Shown one piece after another: positions 16,901 to 24,893 of a stretch of 64,000 nucleotides of DNA. The DNA is taken from NCBI GenBank assembly GCA_020636375.1, contig JACJXZ010000004.1, positions 558,001 to 622,000 of the forward strand, in the 5' to 3' direction. Both the position numbers and the translations under genes were made by a program. Position 1 is the stretch's first letter. Every line of letters starts with the position of its first letter. This DNA comes from Lewinellaceae bacterium. GTDB taxonomy: Bacteria; Bacteroidota; Bacteroidia; Chitinophagales; Saprospiraceae. The notes under the pieces were generated by a model. The model was not told the origin of the DNA. It worked only from the letters and a program-made list of their open reading frames with translations, and did not search any database.

Positions 16901-19429
16901 TCCGGCGGCACGGGCGGCTACGCCTACACCTGGCTGGATGCCGCGATGGATACGGTAGGCCAGGCCGCCGTCCTCTCCGGCGTGCCGGCCGGCCAGTATT
17001 TTGTCGAAATATCCGATGCAAATAATTGCCTCCTGGTGGAAGAGGCCGTTCCCGGCGAACCGCCGCCGCTGGATTATGCGCTGGACGTTCAACCTGCCAG
17101 TTGCTCCGGCGGAGCGGATGGCAGCGCCAGCCTGCTGGTTGCCGGCGGCGCTCCGGGGTATTTTTACAACTGGAGCGATACCGGAGACGGCCCGGCAACC
17201 CGCGACGGATTGCCCACCGGCAATTACACGGTCACCGTAACCGATCAGAATGCCTGCGCGCTGGAAATAGGGGTCGAGGTGGGCAGCCCCCCGGCTATTG
17301 GCCTCAGCTTTTCTACTCAGCCCACCTCCTGTCCGGGCAACGCTGATGGCCAGGCCACGGTAACAGCCGAAGGCGGGGTGCCTCCCTATGCCTATTCCTG
17401 GGCAGGTGGGCAGGCAACGCCAACCGCCATCGGCCTGGGTGCCGGCGCCGTATCGGTAACGGTGACGGATACAAACGGCTGCGAGGCTGCCGGAACGGCT
17501 ACGGTGGAGGAAGCGCCGGCTATCAATGTGTCAGCAGAAGGAACCGGCCCGCTTTGCCATGGAGAAAACAACGGGACAGCTACGGCAGCCGCTCAGGGTG
17601 GGGCAGGAGGCTTTTCCTACTTGTGGAGCAACGGGCAAACGGCCACCACCGCTACGGGCCTGGCGGCCGGCGCCCATGCCGTTACAGTCACCGACGGGAA
17701 CGGTTGTGCGGCCACGGCTACGCTGGAGCTGGAAGAGCCGATGCCCCTGCTCGGGACAATAACTACCATTGATGCTACCTGTGATCCTGCCCCCGGCGGT
17801 TCGGCTACGGCACTGATACAGGGAGGCACTCCCCCGTATAGTTATGCCTGGAATGACGGCCAGAGCCAACCCTCCGCCACAAACCTGCCGATGGGCATCT
17901 ACATGCTGACCGTTACCGACGCCAACGGTTGTGTCCTGGCCGATACGGCTGAAGTCGGCGGCATTCCGGCGATCAGCCTCCAACTGGAAGGGCGGGATGT
18001 CAGTTGCAACGGCGGCGCCGACGGAGCGGTGGCTGCAGTAGCGGAAGGAGGCGTGGGGAGCTACGCCTTCAGTTGGAGCAACGGCTCTTCGGGGGCGCAG
18101 GCCATCGGCCTTGCTGCCGGAGCATACTCCGTAACCGTATCAGATGGAATTGGCTGTACCGCTACGGAATCTCTCCTGATCGGCGAGCCGCCCGCCCTTG
18201 TCCTGGAAACGCGGGAAGGGAGGGTATCCTGTGCCGGCGACCGCGACGGGAGCATATCTGTTGCCATTGAGGGCGGGACGACCCCTTACAGCATTCTGTG
18301 GAATACGGGAGATACCGCCCCGGCCGTTACCGGGCTGAGCGTGGGCGCTTATTTCGTGACAGTGACGGACGCCAACGGCTGCCGGGCCACCCGGGAAACA
18401 CAGGTCGTGGAGTTCAGCCCCATTGAAATTTCGGCAGAAACCGGAGAAGCGCGTTGTTTCGGAGAGGCCAATGGCTCGGCTGCCGTCCGGGCCAGCGGAG
18501 GCATGCCTCCCTATTCCTTCAGTTGGCCGGGCGGAACAACCGGCCCGGCCCTGGACGATGTCCCTGCGGGTACCTATATACTGTCGGTCACAGATGCGGC
18601 GGGATGCGAAGTGACGGAAGAGATCGCGGTCGGGCAGCCTGATGCTCCTTTGAGCGCGGCAATCAACCCGGCGGATGCCAGTTGCTTTGGACGGGCGGAC
18701 GGGCGCCTGGAAATTCTCGCCTCCGGCGGCAGCCCTCCCTACCGCTACAGCCTGGATGGAGACTTTTACTCCGGCAACAATACTTTTATCGGGCTGGTGC
18801 CCGGCAGCTACCCGGTGCGCATTCGGGATGCCAGGGAGTGTTTCTTACTGGCTGGCCCGGCAACGGTAGGCGAACCGGCGCCAATCGAGGTTGACCTGGG
18901 GGACACCCGGGCGGCGGCCTACGGCGAATCCATACGCCTGCAGCCGGCGGTCGCCGGCGGGGTGGGGGAGTTGGCCTTTTCCTGGCAACCGGCGGATTCC
19001 AGCCTCCTGAGCTGCCTGGACTGCCGCGAACCGTTGGTTGCGGTTACCTATCAGGCCAGCATTAAGGTAACCGTTACGGATGAAAACGGGTGTTCCGGCG
19101 AGGACATCGTGACGGTCTACCCCCGTAAGGAGCGGCCGGTTTTTGTGCCATCCGGCTTTTCGCCCAACGGCGACGGCAACAATGACCGCCTTCTCGTTCA
19201 CGCCCGGGAAGATCTGGAGGCACAGGTCTTGTATTTCAGGGTATTCGACCGCTGGGGCGAGTTGCTCCACGAGGCAAACCAATTCGAGCCCAATGACGAA
19301 AATGCCGGCTGGGACGGGACATTCCGGGGGCAGCCAGCGCCGGGCGGCGTCTACATCTGGCACCTCGGCGTAGAATTCGCCGACGGCAACCGGGAAGAAT
19401 TTTCCGGGCATGCTACTTTAATTCGGTAA
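13982..19429 (+). CDS. giant SprB-repeat adhesin with choice-of-anchor L and gliding C-terminal domain
   Basis: An 1815-residue secreted surface protein. Order: signal peptide ending near 'AMAAQP' (~30); choice-of-anchor L domain (~40-290, 'TGFASATPG', 'FRYVFASEEYPEYVC'); Calx-beta-like segment (~295-390); proprotein-convertase P-like domain (~433-580, 'DDLRIFLIAPGG', 'NGTWQLALLDKF'); fibronectin-III-like segment (~635-712); twelve SprB repeats of ~76 residues (~719-1636), each with 'C.G..DG.a...GG..PY.Y.W..G' and 'G.Y.VTVTD.NGC'; a PKD-like segment; and the gliding-motility-associated C-terminal domain (~1716-1815, 'FSPNGDGNNDRLLV', 'FDRWGELL'). The C-terminal domain directs export by T9SS. 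Likely roles are adhesion and gliding. Confidence 0.9.
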   Translation: MNRKKDVLSDWKPAAFVIILAAPLAMAAQPLEVNNAPPITPNNLITNVFLGEGVEVLDVQFEGSAAAVGLFQNGEDEIGLSRGIVMSTGFASATPGRIGVDSPGAAQSSEVVSGSTPDPDMEQLSSTGDINDLVAYTITFVPISDTLRFRYVFASEEYPEYVCSEFNDVFGFFISGPGINGPFSNNAQNIALIPETNLPVAINNVNPGVAGANGAAENCMPPGGSLDFAQYYNSNNGSSGRPVFDGFTSVFTAEAVVIPCNTYTIRLVICDVTDELFDSGVFLEAKSFGTGSLKVETATASLDGSVAEGCTQGELTFSLPKPAESDYFIDYNILGTAENGVDYAFIPSGLFIPAGDSVLAIPVAAFQDGLAEGTETLVVDVQLDLCNRDTIIIPIRERVLISPSLRPDTTLCRGDTLPLDGRVDVPLPPPRTFYNEDTLVISPHNVTLYSDIEVFGVLPATLGPGVIRSVCIEDLRTTWVDDLRIFLIAPGGQFMELVTDIGNSGDNFTGTCFTPLATTRITGLSAADQPFTGAFAPEGFWEDLYGDDSPTNGTWQLALLDKFAADVPVLNRWSITFTPLYEIGYAWQPAGGLSCPDCPGPAAAPDTTTSYILTATDSYGCASYDTVTLEILPVLEAPEVVCAAVAASSITVSWGDVPGAAGYEVNIDSAGWAPANGANEHTVDGLFLATTVQVQVRAVGPCGSIAASIECTTPDCTPPAPQVASVTDAFCFGGADGSLALTASGGTPPYQFILNGETNDTGVFDSLPAGTYLAQVVDDVGCPASVQAVIGQPPPLPATLSTDSVSCAGRADGRAAVEINGGNGPFAFSWSDGQADSIATGLAAGAYQLTVTDANGCSYSYEARVGEPEPLLLTVETDAARCAGAANGMATATASGGAGSYGFDFGPGVIIGTVPNRAVGLAAGSYEVTVTDGNGCETVAGYLIEEPPALQVQLAVMDALCADSASAMVSAAVSGGTGGYAYTWLDAAMDTVGQAAVLSGVPAGQYFVEISDANNCLLVEEAVPGEPPPLDYALDVQPASCSGGADGSASLLVAGGAPGYFYNWSDTGDGPATRDGLPTGNYTVTVTDQNACALEIGVEVGSPPAIGLSFSTQPTSCPGNADGQATVTAEGGVPPYAYSWAGGQATPTAIGLGAGAVSVTVTDTNGCEAAGTATVEEAPAINVSAEGTGPLCHGENNGTATAAAQGGAGGFSYLWSNGQTATTATGLAAGAHAVTVTDGNGCAATATLELEEPMPLLGTITTIDATCDPAPGGSATALIQGGTPPYSYAWNDGQSQPSATNLPMGIYMLTVTDANGCVLADTAEVGGIPAISLQLEGRDVSCNGGADGAVAAVAEGGVGSYAFSWSNGSSGAQAIGLAAGAYSVTVSDGIGCTATESLLIGEPPALVLETREGRVSCAGDRDGSISVAIEGGTTPYSILWNTGDTAPAVTGLSVGAYFVTVTDANGCRATRETQVVEFSPIEISAETGEARCFGEANGSAAVRASGGMPPYSFSWPGGTTGPALDDVPAGTYILSVTDAAGCEVTEEIAVGQPDAPLSAAINPADASCFGRADGRLEILASGGSPPYRYSLDGDFYSGNNTFIGLVPGSYPVRIRDARECFLLAGPATVGEPAPIEVDLGDTRAAAYGESIRLQPAVAGGVGELAFSWQPADSSLLSCLDCREPLVAVTYQASIKVTVTDENGCSGEDIVTVYPRKERPVFVPSGFSPNGDGNNDRLLVHAREDLEAQVLYFRVFDRWGELLHEANQFEPNDENAGWDGTFRGQPAPGGVYIWHLGVEFADGNREEFSGHATLIR
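16138..18888 (+). repeat. twelve tandem SprB-type repeats inside the adhesin gene
   Basis: Each ~228-base unit encodes one ~76-residue SprB domain. The protein units align clearly, but codons have diverged so that long identical nucleotide stretches are rare, which suggests an old and stable array. Units four and eight are the least typical: unit four has 'CADSASAM' instead of CxGxxDG and unit eight has 'CDPAPGG'. Confidence 0.85.
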
Positions 19430-19685
19430 TTTGCATGCCGCTTAATCACATAGCGCACATAGGTGATTTCACATAGGCCACAATAGCTTACTGGTTATCA
19501 CCCTACTGTGAAGTTATAAGGCTACCCTTCTAACGTTGGATAGCCGGGGGGGGGCTTCGTACATCGTACACAATCCCGGGGCTCCCGGTCCAGTTTTAGA
19601 CGGGTACCCAGTTATAAAGCCGAACGAAACGACTGAACAGATAGGGTAGTATTTCATTTTCAATTTTTAAAAGCAAAAGAACGCC
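19430..19685. other. intergenic region after the adhesin gene
   Basis: No gene seen. It contains short mirrored words (CCCGGGGCTCCCGG, ATCGTACACAATCC) and a G9 run at about 19548, but no clear terminator with a T-tract. Confidence 0.35.
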
Positions 19686-20735
19686 ATGACAATTCGTCCT
19701 TTTATTATCCTGTCCCTAATCCTTTTAGCGGCCTGCGGCCAAACGCCGCAACAAGCCGATGCAGCAGAAACGGCCGGCGAAAAAGCTCCGGTTGCGGAGC
19801 GGGCCGGGTATGCCATCGTCATCCACGGCGGTGCCGGCACCATTTTGAAGGAAAATATGACTCCTGAAAGGGAACAAGCCTATATGGATGCCCTGAACGC
19901 CGCCCTGGATATCGGCGAAGGCATCCTGAAAAAGGGCGGCAGCAGCATGGACGCAGTAGAACAGACGGTCATTTACCTGGAAAATTCCCCCTTGTTCAAT
20001 GCCGGCAAAGGATCGGTTTTCACCCATGAAGGCAAGAACGAGCTGGACGCCTCCTTTATGGACGGCGCTACCCGCAATGCCGGCGCGGTGGGTGGAGTGA
20101 CGGTCGTGAAGAACCCCATCCAGGCGGCGCGGGCGGTGATGGAGCAGTCGGTGCACGTCCTGCTCACCGGCAAGGGCGCCGAGCAGTTTGCTGAAGAACA
20201 GGGCCTGGAGATCGTGGGCCCGGAATATTTTTACACGGAGGATCGCTGGCAATCCCTGCAGCGCGCCAAAGCTGCCGAAGAACAACCCACCGGCGCTTTA
20301 TCCTCCAACCCGGACCACAAATTCGGCACCGTCGGCTGCGTCGCGCTGGACAAAGCCGGCAACATCGCCGCCGGCACTTCTACCGGCGGCATGACCAACA
20401 AGCGTTACAACCGCTTCGGCGACGTGCCGGTCATCGGCGCCGGCACCTACGCCAACAATGCCACCTGTGGCGTGTCCTGCACCGGCCATGGCGAGTATTT
20501 CATCCGCTACGCCGTGGCCTATGATATTTCTGCTCTTATGGAATATAAGGGGCTGAGCCTGGAGGAAGCCACCCGCCATGTGATCCATGAAAAGCTCCTG
20601 GAGGCCGGCGGCAGCGGCGGGCTGATCGCGCTGGATAAGCTGGGCAATGTGTCGCTGGAGTTCAATTCGCCCGGCATGTACCGGGGGTATGCCCGGCCGG
20701 GAGAGCGGGAAGTAGGGATTTATGGAGAGAAGTGA
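19686..20735 (+). CDS. isoaspartyl peptidase/L-asparaginase, plant type (Ntn hydrolase)
   Basis: A 349-residue exported enzyme. The N-terminus is a lipoprotein signal peptide with lipobox LAAC at residues 14-17. The family opens with 'IVIHGGAGTI' and is activated by autocleavage before the catalytic threonine in 'KFGTVGCVALD' (about residue 215). Substrate-binding motifs 'STGGMTNKRYNRFGDVPVIGAG' (quoted in part: 'STGGMTNKRYNRFGD') and 'CTGHGEYFIR' are present. It would hydrolyse isoaspartyl dipeptides or asparagine in the periplasm. It is a single gene, followed by the short palindromic repeat at 20753. Confidence 0.93.
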   Translation: MTIRPFIILSLILLAACGQTPQQADAAETAGEKAPVAERAGYAIVIHGGAGTILKENMTPEREQAYMDALNAALDIGEGILKKGGSSMDAVEQTVIYLENSPLFNAGKGSVFTHEGKNELDASFMDGATRNAGAVGGVTVVKNPIQAARAVMEQSVHVLLTGKGAEQFAEEQGLEIVGPEYFYTEDRWQSLQRAKAAEEQPTGALSSNPDHKFGTVGCVALDKAGNIAAGTSTGGMTNKRYNRFGDVPVIGAGTYANNATCGVSCTGHGEYFIRYAVAYDISALMEYKGLSLEEATRHVIHEKLLEAGGSGGLIALDKLGNVSLEFNSPGMYRGYARPGEREVGIYGEK

Positions 20736-20752
20736 GGACGGCGGATCGTGGC

Positions 20753-20769
20753 GCGATCATCCTGATCGC
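20753..20769. repeat. short palindromic repeat GCGATCATCCTGATCGC, copy 2
   Basis: Identical to the copy at 10245-10261, again located just downstream of a plus-strand stop codon (18 bases after the peptidase gene). Confidence 0.7.
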
Positions 20770-20901
20770 TGGTCCAATGACCTGGGAAGTCAACTGAAAA
20801 TAGCAATATAATTCCTGGTGCGATCACCCCGCTTCCGAAGGCTGTACCTGCTGCCCCTGCGCCATGCTCCTGCGCTGTAGCCTGCTTTGGCGCAAGCGTA
20901 A

Positions 20902-21888
20902 GGCTGCTGCCGGCGGCATATGGCCGACGGCACCTTTGAATCTTCGAAATTTGAAGAAGCGTTAAAATGGACGGGACAGCGCCACCTGTATTACCGCCTG
21001 TTGAACGAGGAGGCAGAGGCCTTGGAATCCTGGGAAGAAGATTTCCTGGACGAATATGAAAGTACAACTGTTGGCAACTTTTCGCTGGTGGATACTACTC
21101 TGAATGCTGCCTTTACCTCTGGAGAACATGCGGGGGCGGCATTAGATTCTTTACACAACCGTATCGAGAGCAAGCTGGACAGCTTACATTGGGTGGATTG
21201 GCAATACAACTTCGGTGTTGAGGTAGATACGGCTGCCCTGCTGGCCAAACATCAGGCCTTACTCGACAGCCTGGTTTACTTTCAGGAGCAGGGAGAGGAT
21301 CAAATGGAGGCCATTCAACTGTACCGGGAAGATTTCTTGGATCAGGCGGAAACAGACAATAGTGCCATTTCAGCAAGCGAAGTATTTGAGGTTACCGAAC
21401 AGGACGTCAATGCCTTGTTTCTGGAAACAGTAGCTATTGGCACCGATACTTTTACAGAAACCCAGATAACAGCTCTTTTGGCAATCGCCGATCAATGTCC
21501 TTTAGCAGGTGGCGATGCTGTGTTCAAGGCCCGCAGCTTGTACAGCCTTATCGACCCGTTAGTGAAGTATGAAGATGAGGAGTGATGCGCTTCTGAGCCG
21601 GAGGCAAGGCCGGCGGTTGTTCAACAACCGCAAATCGCTGCGAAATTCCAACTGATTCCGAACCCGGCAAAAGATGAACTGACGGTGAAATTGGCTGCGC
21701 CAGTAGAGGTTCGCATCTGGTTTGTCATACAGGATTTTCGTGGCCGGACACACTTTGAAAAAGAGCTGGATACAGGTAGAGCGATCTATAATATAAACAC
21801 AAGCCAGCTTCCGCCCGGCATTTATTACTGTACGATAAAAAGCCAGGGTTCAGTACACAAAACAAAACAGTTGATTATTGTTCGTTAG
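20902..21888 (+). pseudogene. remnant of a T9SS-secreted protein, broken by an in-frame stop
   Basis: The frame first runs from about 20920 to a TGA at 21583-21585 and encodes a 221-residue acidic, helical piece with no signal peptide ('MADGTFESSKFEEALKW'). Reading on in the same frame after the TGA gives a complete T9SS type A sorting domain: 'FQLIPNPAKDELTVKL' up to 'SVHKTKQLIIVR' and a stop at 21886-21888. The lack of an export signal and the single stop before the sorting domain suggest a 5'-truncated gene that also acquired a nonsense mutation. A terminator hairpin follows at 21896. An alternative is that the first part is a free-standing gene, which I consider less likely. Confidence 0.6.
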
Positions 21889-21895
21889 AAAGATT

Positions 21896-21940
21896 AGGCG
21901 CTCTCGGCTTGTCATAGCTGAAAGCGCCTTCTTTATTTTA
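21896..21940 (+). terminator. terminator after the T9SS remnant
   Basis: GGCGCTCTCGGCT pairs imperfectly with AGCTGAAAGCGCC and is followed by TTCTTTATTTT. It fits a rho-independent terminator for the plus strand. Confidence 0.6.
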
Positions 21941-21947
21941 ATTCGTA

Positions 21948-22264
21948 TGAAAATAGAAAAAAACATAGGCATGCTTTTTTTATTAATCTTACCTCTTTTG
22001 GCTTGTGGGCAGAAACACGATTATGTATGGATGTTTGGATATAATAGTAATGTAACTTCTAATTATCCAGGAGTAGAAGGCGTAATCTTGAATTATAATG
22101 AAACTCCATTTTCGGTTGATTATATACAGACTGTTACAAACATTGGCGTAAGCAATGCAACAATTGCAGATACGTTTGGAAATTTATTATTCTATACAAA
22201 TGGGTGTCAAATTGCCAAAAAAAAGCCCCGGCGGTCACCGCCGGAGCTTCTGCGTGAAAAGTAA
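21948..22264 (+). pseudogene. N-terminal fragment of an exported protein, truncated
   Basis: The start MKIEKNIGMLFLLILPLLACGQ encodes a signal peptide. The following ~75 residues ('DYVWMFGYNSN', 'ATIADTFGNLLFYTNGCQIA') match the beginning of large Saprospiria T9SS-type proteins that begin 'DYVWLFG...LLFYTNG', as far as I remember them. The similarity stops abruptly at residue ~90, where the frame runs through the terminator of the neighbouring minus-strand gene. The stretch is clearly richer in A and T than its surroundings, which suggests transfer from elsewhere. It is most likely a leftover 5' piece. Confidence 0.6.
22215..22250 (-). terminator. terminator of the minus-strand gene 22280-24046
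   Basis: Read on the minus strand: a hairpin formed by CTCCGGCGGT and ACCGCCGGGG followed by eight T residues. It lies 30 bases beyond the stop codon. Confidence 0.8.
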
Positions 22265-22279
22265 ATGAACTATCGCTTT

Positions 22280-24046
22280 CTAAAACTGAAGGATCGCCCG
22301 CACGTCTTCTTCGCTGCGGATTTCCTTGTCGATAAGCTTGAGCGGTAAGGTATACGTCTCTTTGTCGGTCTTGATCTTGTCGAAATCTTCGGGCCGCATC
22401 AGGGCGATCTTCCCGTCGTCCGTGACGATCCAGAGCAGGTTTTCGGAACCGGCGTCGAAGCGCAGCGGCGTATCGTCGGTGGCATACAGGCGGTAAACCG
22501 TGTTTTTGCTGTTGTCCGCCAGGTAGGCCGTGTGGTTGCGGTAGAAATTGCCGTGCTGGTCGCGGAAGGCGGCCTGGATGCGCTGCTCGGAAGGCGGGAT
22601 CAGCCGGTCGCAGTTCCAGAACCCGAAACCGGTGGCCTTGAAGCGGTTGACGACTTTGCGCCTGACGAGATAGCGGGTGGACGCTCCGAACTCGATGCCC
22701 TGCGCCTGCAGTTCCTCCAGCTTTCGGTCATACGCTTCCAGCGCTTTCGCCTTCTCCTGTTCGGCCTGGGCCTGCAGCGCCTGCTTTTGTTCTTTGAGCT
22801 GCGCCTCCCAGTCGGTCATGGCGGCCTGGAAACCGCGGTATTCCTCCTCGTATTGTTGCAGCGCCCTTTCGTAGTCGCTGCCGGTCAGCACCGGCGTGAC
22901 GATCAGGGTGAGCTGGTTCTGTGGGTGGATGAGGGTCAGCTCGTAGTCCCGGTTGTTGGCCGGGCGGATGCGGACGGACTGCCAGCTGACGTTGAACGCC
23001 CGCTCGTCGAAGGCGGGGCTGCTGGGGGCTATCTGCCAGATCACCCCTTTGTATATACGCTGCAGCTTGGCCAGTTCGTTCTGCACTTCGCCGCCCTGGT
23101 TGTCCTCGACGGTGAGGCTGCCATCCAGGAAGTTGAGTTCCAGGGTGGGCCGGTCGGGCGACGCCCGGTGCGGGCGGAGCGGCTCGACCGGCTTCGGGAT
23201 GCGCGCTTCAAGGGCTTTAAGGGCCTCGGCTGCCCGGGATTCGATGGCGCCGTACCGGCTCAGCAATTCCCGTTTGTGTTCCAGCAGCGGGTCGTTTTCG
23301 TCCAGTATTTCATCTTCGATGAACTGAATGTTGTCGACATCCTGGTAAAGCCATTCCCGGGCGAAGGTATCCAGTTGGTAAATGTGGTAACGGGGCGGCG
23401 CGTCCAGGTTGAAGCTGGATACGATGATCTCGGAGACCAGTTCTACGTCGATGTTCTTTCCGGGGGCGAGTTGCACCCGTTTGCCGTCCTGTTCGGCGTA
23501 AATCTCGATCATGCCGGCGGATTCGAGGTTGTACTGTACGCCAGCGGAGTCATAGGTCAGCGGTACGCCGGCGAGGAAGAAGTCCACATAATCGTGCATT
23601 TCCCGGTAGCGGATATCCACTTCGCCCTGGATCAGCCGGCCGCGGTCGTCGGCGAAGGCGGCGGCCGGAACGACCAGGCGGGAGCCGCTGGGGTATTCGT
23701 AGACGCCGCCCTGGTTGGCGTCCACCCGGAAGCTGGCGAACTGGGGCTGTATGTCTTCGGACAGGGGGGGCTTGACGAATTCCTGGCGGTCGAAATACTC
23801 TGCTGCGGTCAGCGCCGGTTCGTTCGGGGCAGAGAAAATGCCGCCCAGGACGATGGCCACGGCAGCTACTGCCGCTGCTGCTGCGCTGCTGACGGACAAT
23901 ACGCGCAGGCGGCGGATCCGGAGAGCGCGGCGGTTTTCCTGCTCGCCCCGGAATCGCCGCAGGAGGGCGCCAAAGTCCTTGTGGCGCTGTATTTCCTCCC
24001 GGGAAGGCAGCCTGGGGTTGATCTTGAAATTGTATTTGTTGCCCAT
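22280..24046 (-). CDS. large single-pass membrane protein next to an ECF sigma factor (putative anti-sigma)
   Basis: About 588 residues from the start MGNKYNFKINPRLP (24046); a start at 24076 is also possible. A basic cytoplasmic segment of ~45 residues precedes one membrane helix ('AAAAAVAAVAIVLGGIF'). The rest should be periplasmic: beta-rich segments such as 'VYEYPSGSRLVVPAAAFAD', a glutamine/glutamate-rich coiled coil ('QLKEQKQALQAQAEQEK', ~380-430) and a beta-rich C-terminus. It directly follows the ECF sigma gene, in the position anti-sigma factors occupy in Bacteroidota. No known anti-sigma domain was recognised, so the role is inferred from topology and position only. Confidence 0.55.
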   Translation of the reverse strand: MGNKYNFKINPRLPSREEIQRHKDFGALLRRFRGEQENRRALRIRRLRVLSVSSAAAAAVAAVAIVLGGIFSAPNEPALTAAEYFDRQEFVKPPLSEDIQPQFASFRVDANQGGVYEYPSGSRLVVPAAAFADDRGRLIQGEVDIRYREMHDYVDFFLAGVPLTYDSAGVQYNLESAGMIEIYAEQDGKRVQLAPGKNIDVELVSEIIVSSFNLDAPPRYHIYQLDTFAREWLYQDVDNIQFIEDEILDENDPLLEHKRELLSRYGAIESRAAEALKALEARIPKPVEPLRPHRASPDRPTLELNFLDGSLTVEDNQGGEVQNELAKLQRIYKGVIWQIAPSSPAFDERAFNVSWQSVRIRPANNRDYELTLIHPQNQLTLIVTPVLTGSDYERALQQYEEEYRGFQAAMTDWEAQLKEQKQALQAQAEQEKAKALEAYDRKLEELQAQGIEFGASTRYLVRRKVVNRFKATGFGFWNCDRLIPPSEQRIQAAFRDQHGNFYRNHTAYLADNSKNTVYRLYATDDTPLRFDAGSENLLWIVTDDGKIALMRPEDFDKIKTDKETYTLPLKLIDKEIRSEEDVRAILQF

Positions 24047-24086
24047 ATCTTCTGCGGTTTTTACGCCTGGAGGCATAATTTAACCA

Positions 24087-24695
24087 TCAACTCATCTTTT
24101 TTTTCATCCTGTTCAGAATCCGGAAGGTCTTCACCTTTGCGTTGTTTTCGGTAATGCCGAGTATCTCGGCAATTTCCTTGTAGGGCCGTTCTTCGAAGAA
24201 ACGGAGCTCTATCAGTTGCAGGTCGTCTTCTTTCAGGCCATCCAATGTTTCGAGAAGCAGTTGCCGGTGTTTTTCGTCGTCGCGTTCTTCAATTTCTTCG
24301 AACAGGCCGGAGATGTTGGTCTCTTCAACACTCACAACCCGGTCTTTCCTGGCTTTGCGGTAGTGCTGCGCCACTTCGTTGCTGGCGATCCGGTAGAGCC
24401 AGGCAGAGAAGGGCACGCCTTTGTATTCGTAATCTGTAATGCGATGCAATGCTTTGAGGAAAACCTGGGAACAGAGGTCGGCGGTCAGCGCTTCGTCGGT
24501 AGTCCGCCGGAAAACAAAGAGAAAGATATCTTCATAATACCGTTCGTACAGGGGCCGGAACAAAGCGGGGTCACCCTGAGCAGCTTGCACTTCCAGCCAC
24601 TCTTCCTGCATTTCTGCCGCAGAAACAGTCCTTTTGGGCGCGCTCATCCGAACGGTTTTTGCAAGAGTACGGCTAAATTGCAAATTCGAAAGCAT
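24087..24695 (-). CDS. ECF RNA polymerase sigma factor
   Basis: A sigma-70 family protein of up to 202 residues; a start at 24647 (MSAPKRTVSA) would give 186. Region 2 reads 'FRPLYERYYEDIFLFVFRRT' to 'FSAWLYRIASNEVAQHYRK', and region 4 'LKEDDLQLIELRFFEERPYKEIAEILGITENNAKVKTF' (quoted in part: 'IAEILGITENNAKVK'). It should pair with the membrane protein encoded directly downstream (11 or 41 bases apart) and transduce an envelope signal. Confidence 0.92.
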   Translation of the reverse strand: MLSNLQFSRTLAKTVRMSAPKRTVSAAEMQEEWLEVQAAQGDPALFRPLYERYYEDIFLFVFRRTTDEALTADLCSQVFLKALHRITDYEYKGVPFSAWLYRIASNEVAQHYRKARKDRVVSVEETNISGLFEEIEERDDEKHRQLLLETLDGLKEDDLQLIELRFFEERPYKEIAEILGITENNAKVKTFRILNRMKKKMS

Positions 24696-24893
24696 TAAAT
24701 GAAGAATTTTTCTATAAAGTGCCCGGGATTATCCTGGAAACAGCGGGAAAGCGCCGGATTGCTGAATCTCCTCCCTTTGTTCCGCCTTCATAATGACGAA
24801 GGAGGGAAAGGTTACACCTGCCAGCCCGGAATTATTTTTGGGAAAGGTTGCTATATTGGTGAATAATTTCAATAACCAACAGAACCCAATTGA

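Noticed and set aside
16138..18888. Regular ~228-base repeats suspected as a CRISPR-like or satellite array
   Set aside because: They encode well-formed SprB protein domains in one continuous frame, with no identical direct repeats and spacers.
20736..20901. Possible missing 5' part of the T9SS remnant
   Set aside because: A stop codon lies at 20899-20901 and the sequence before it has no protein-like pattern in that frame.
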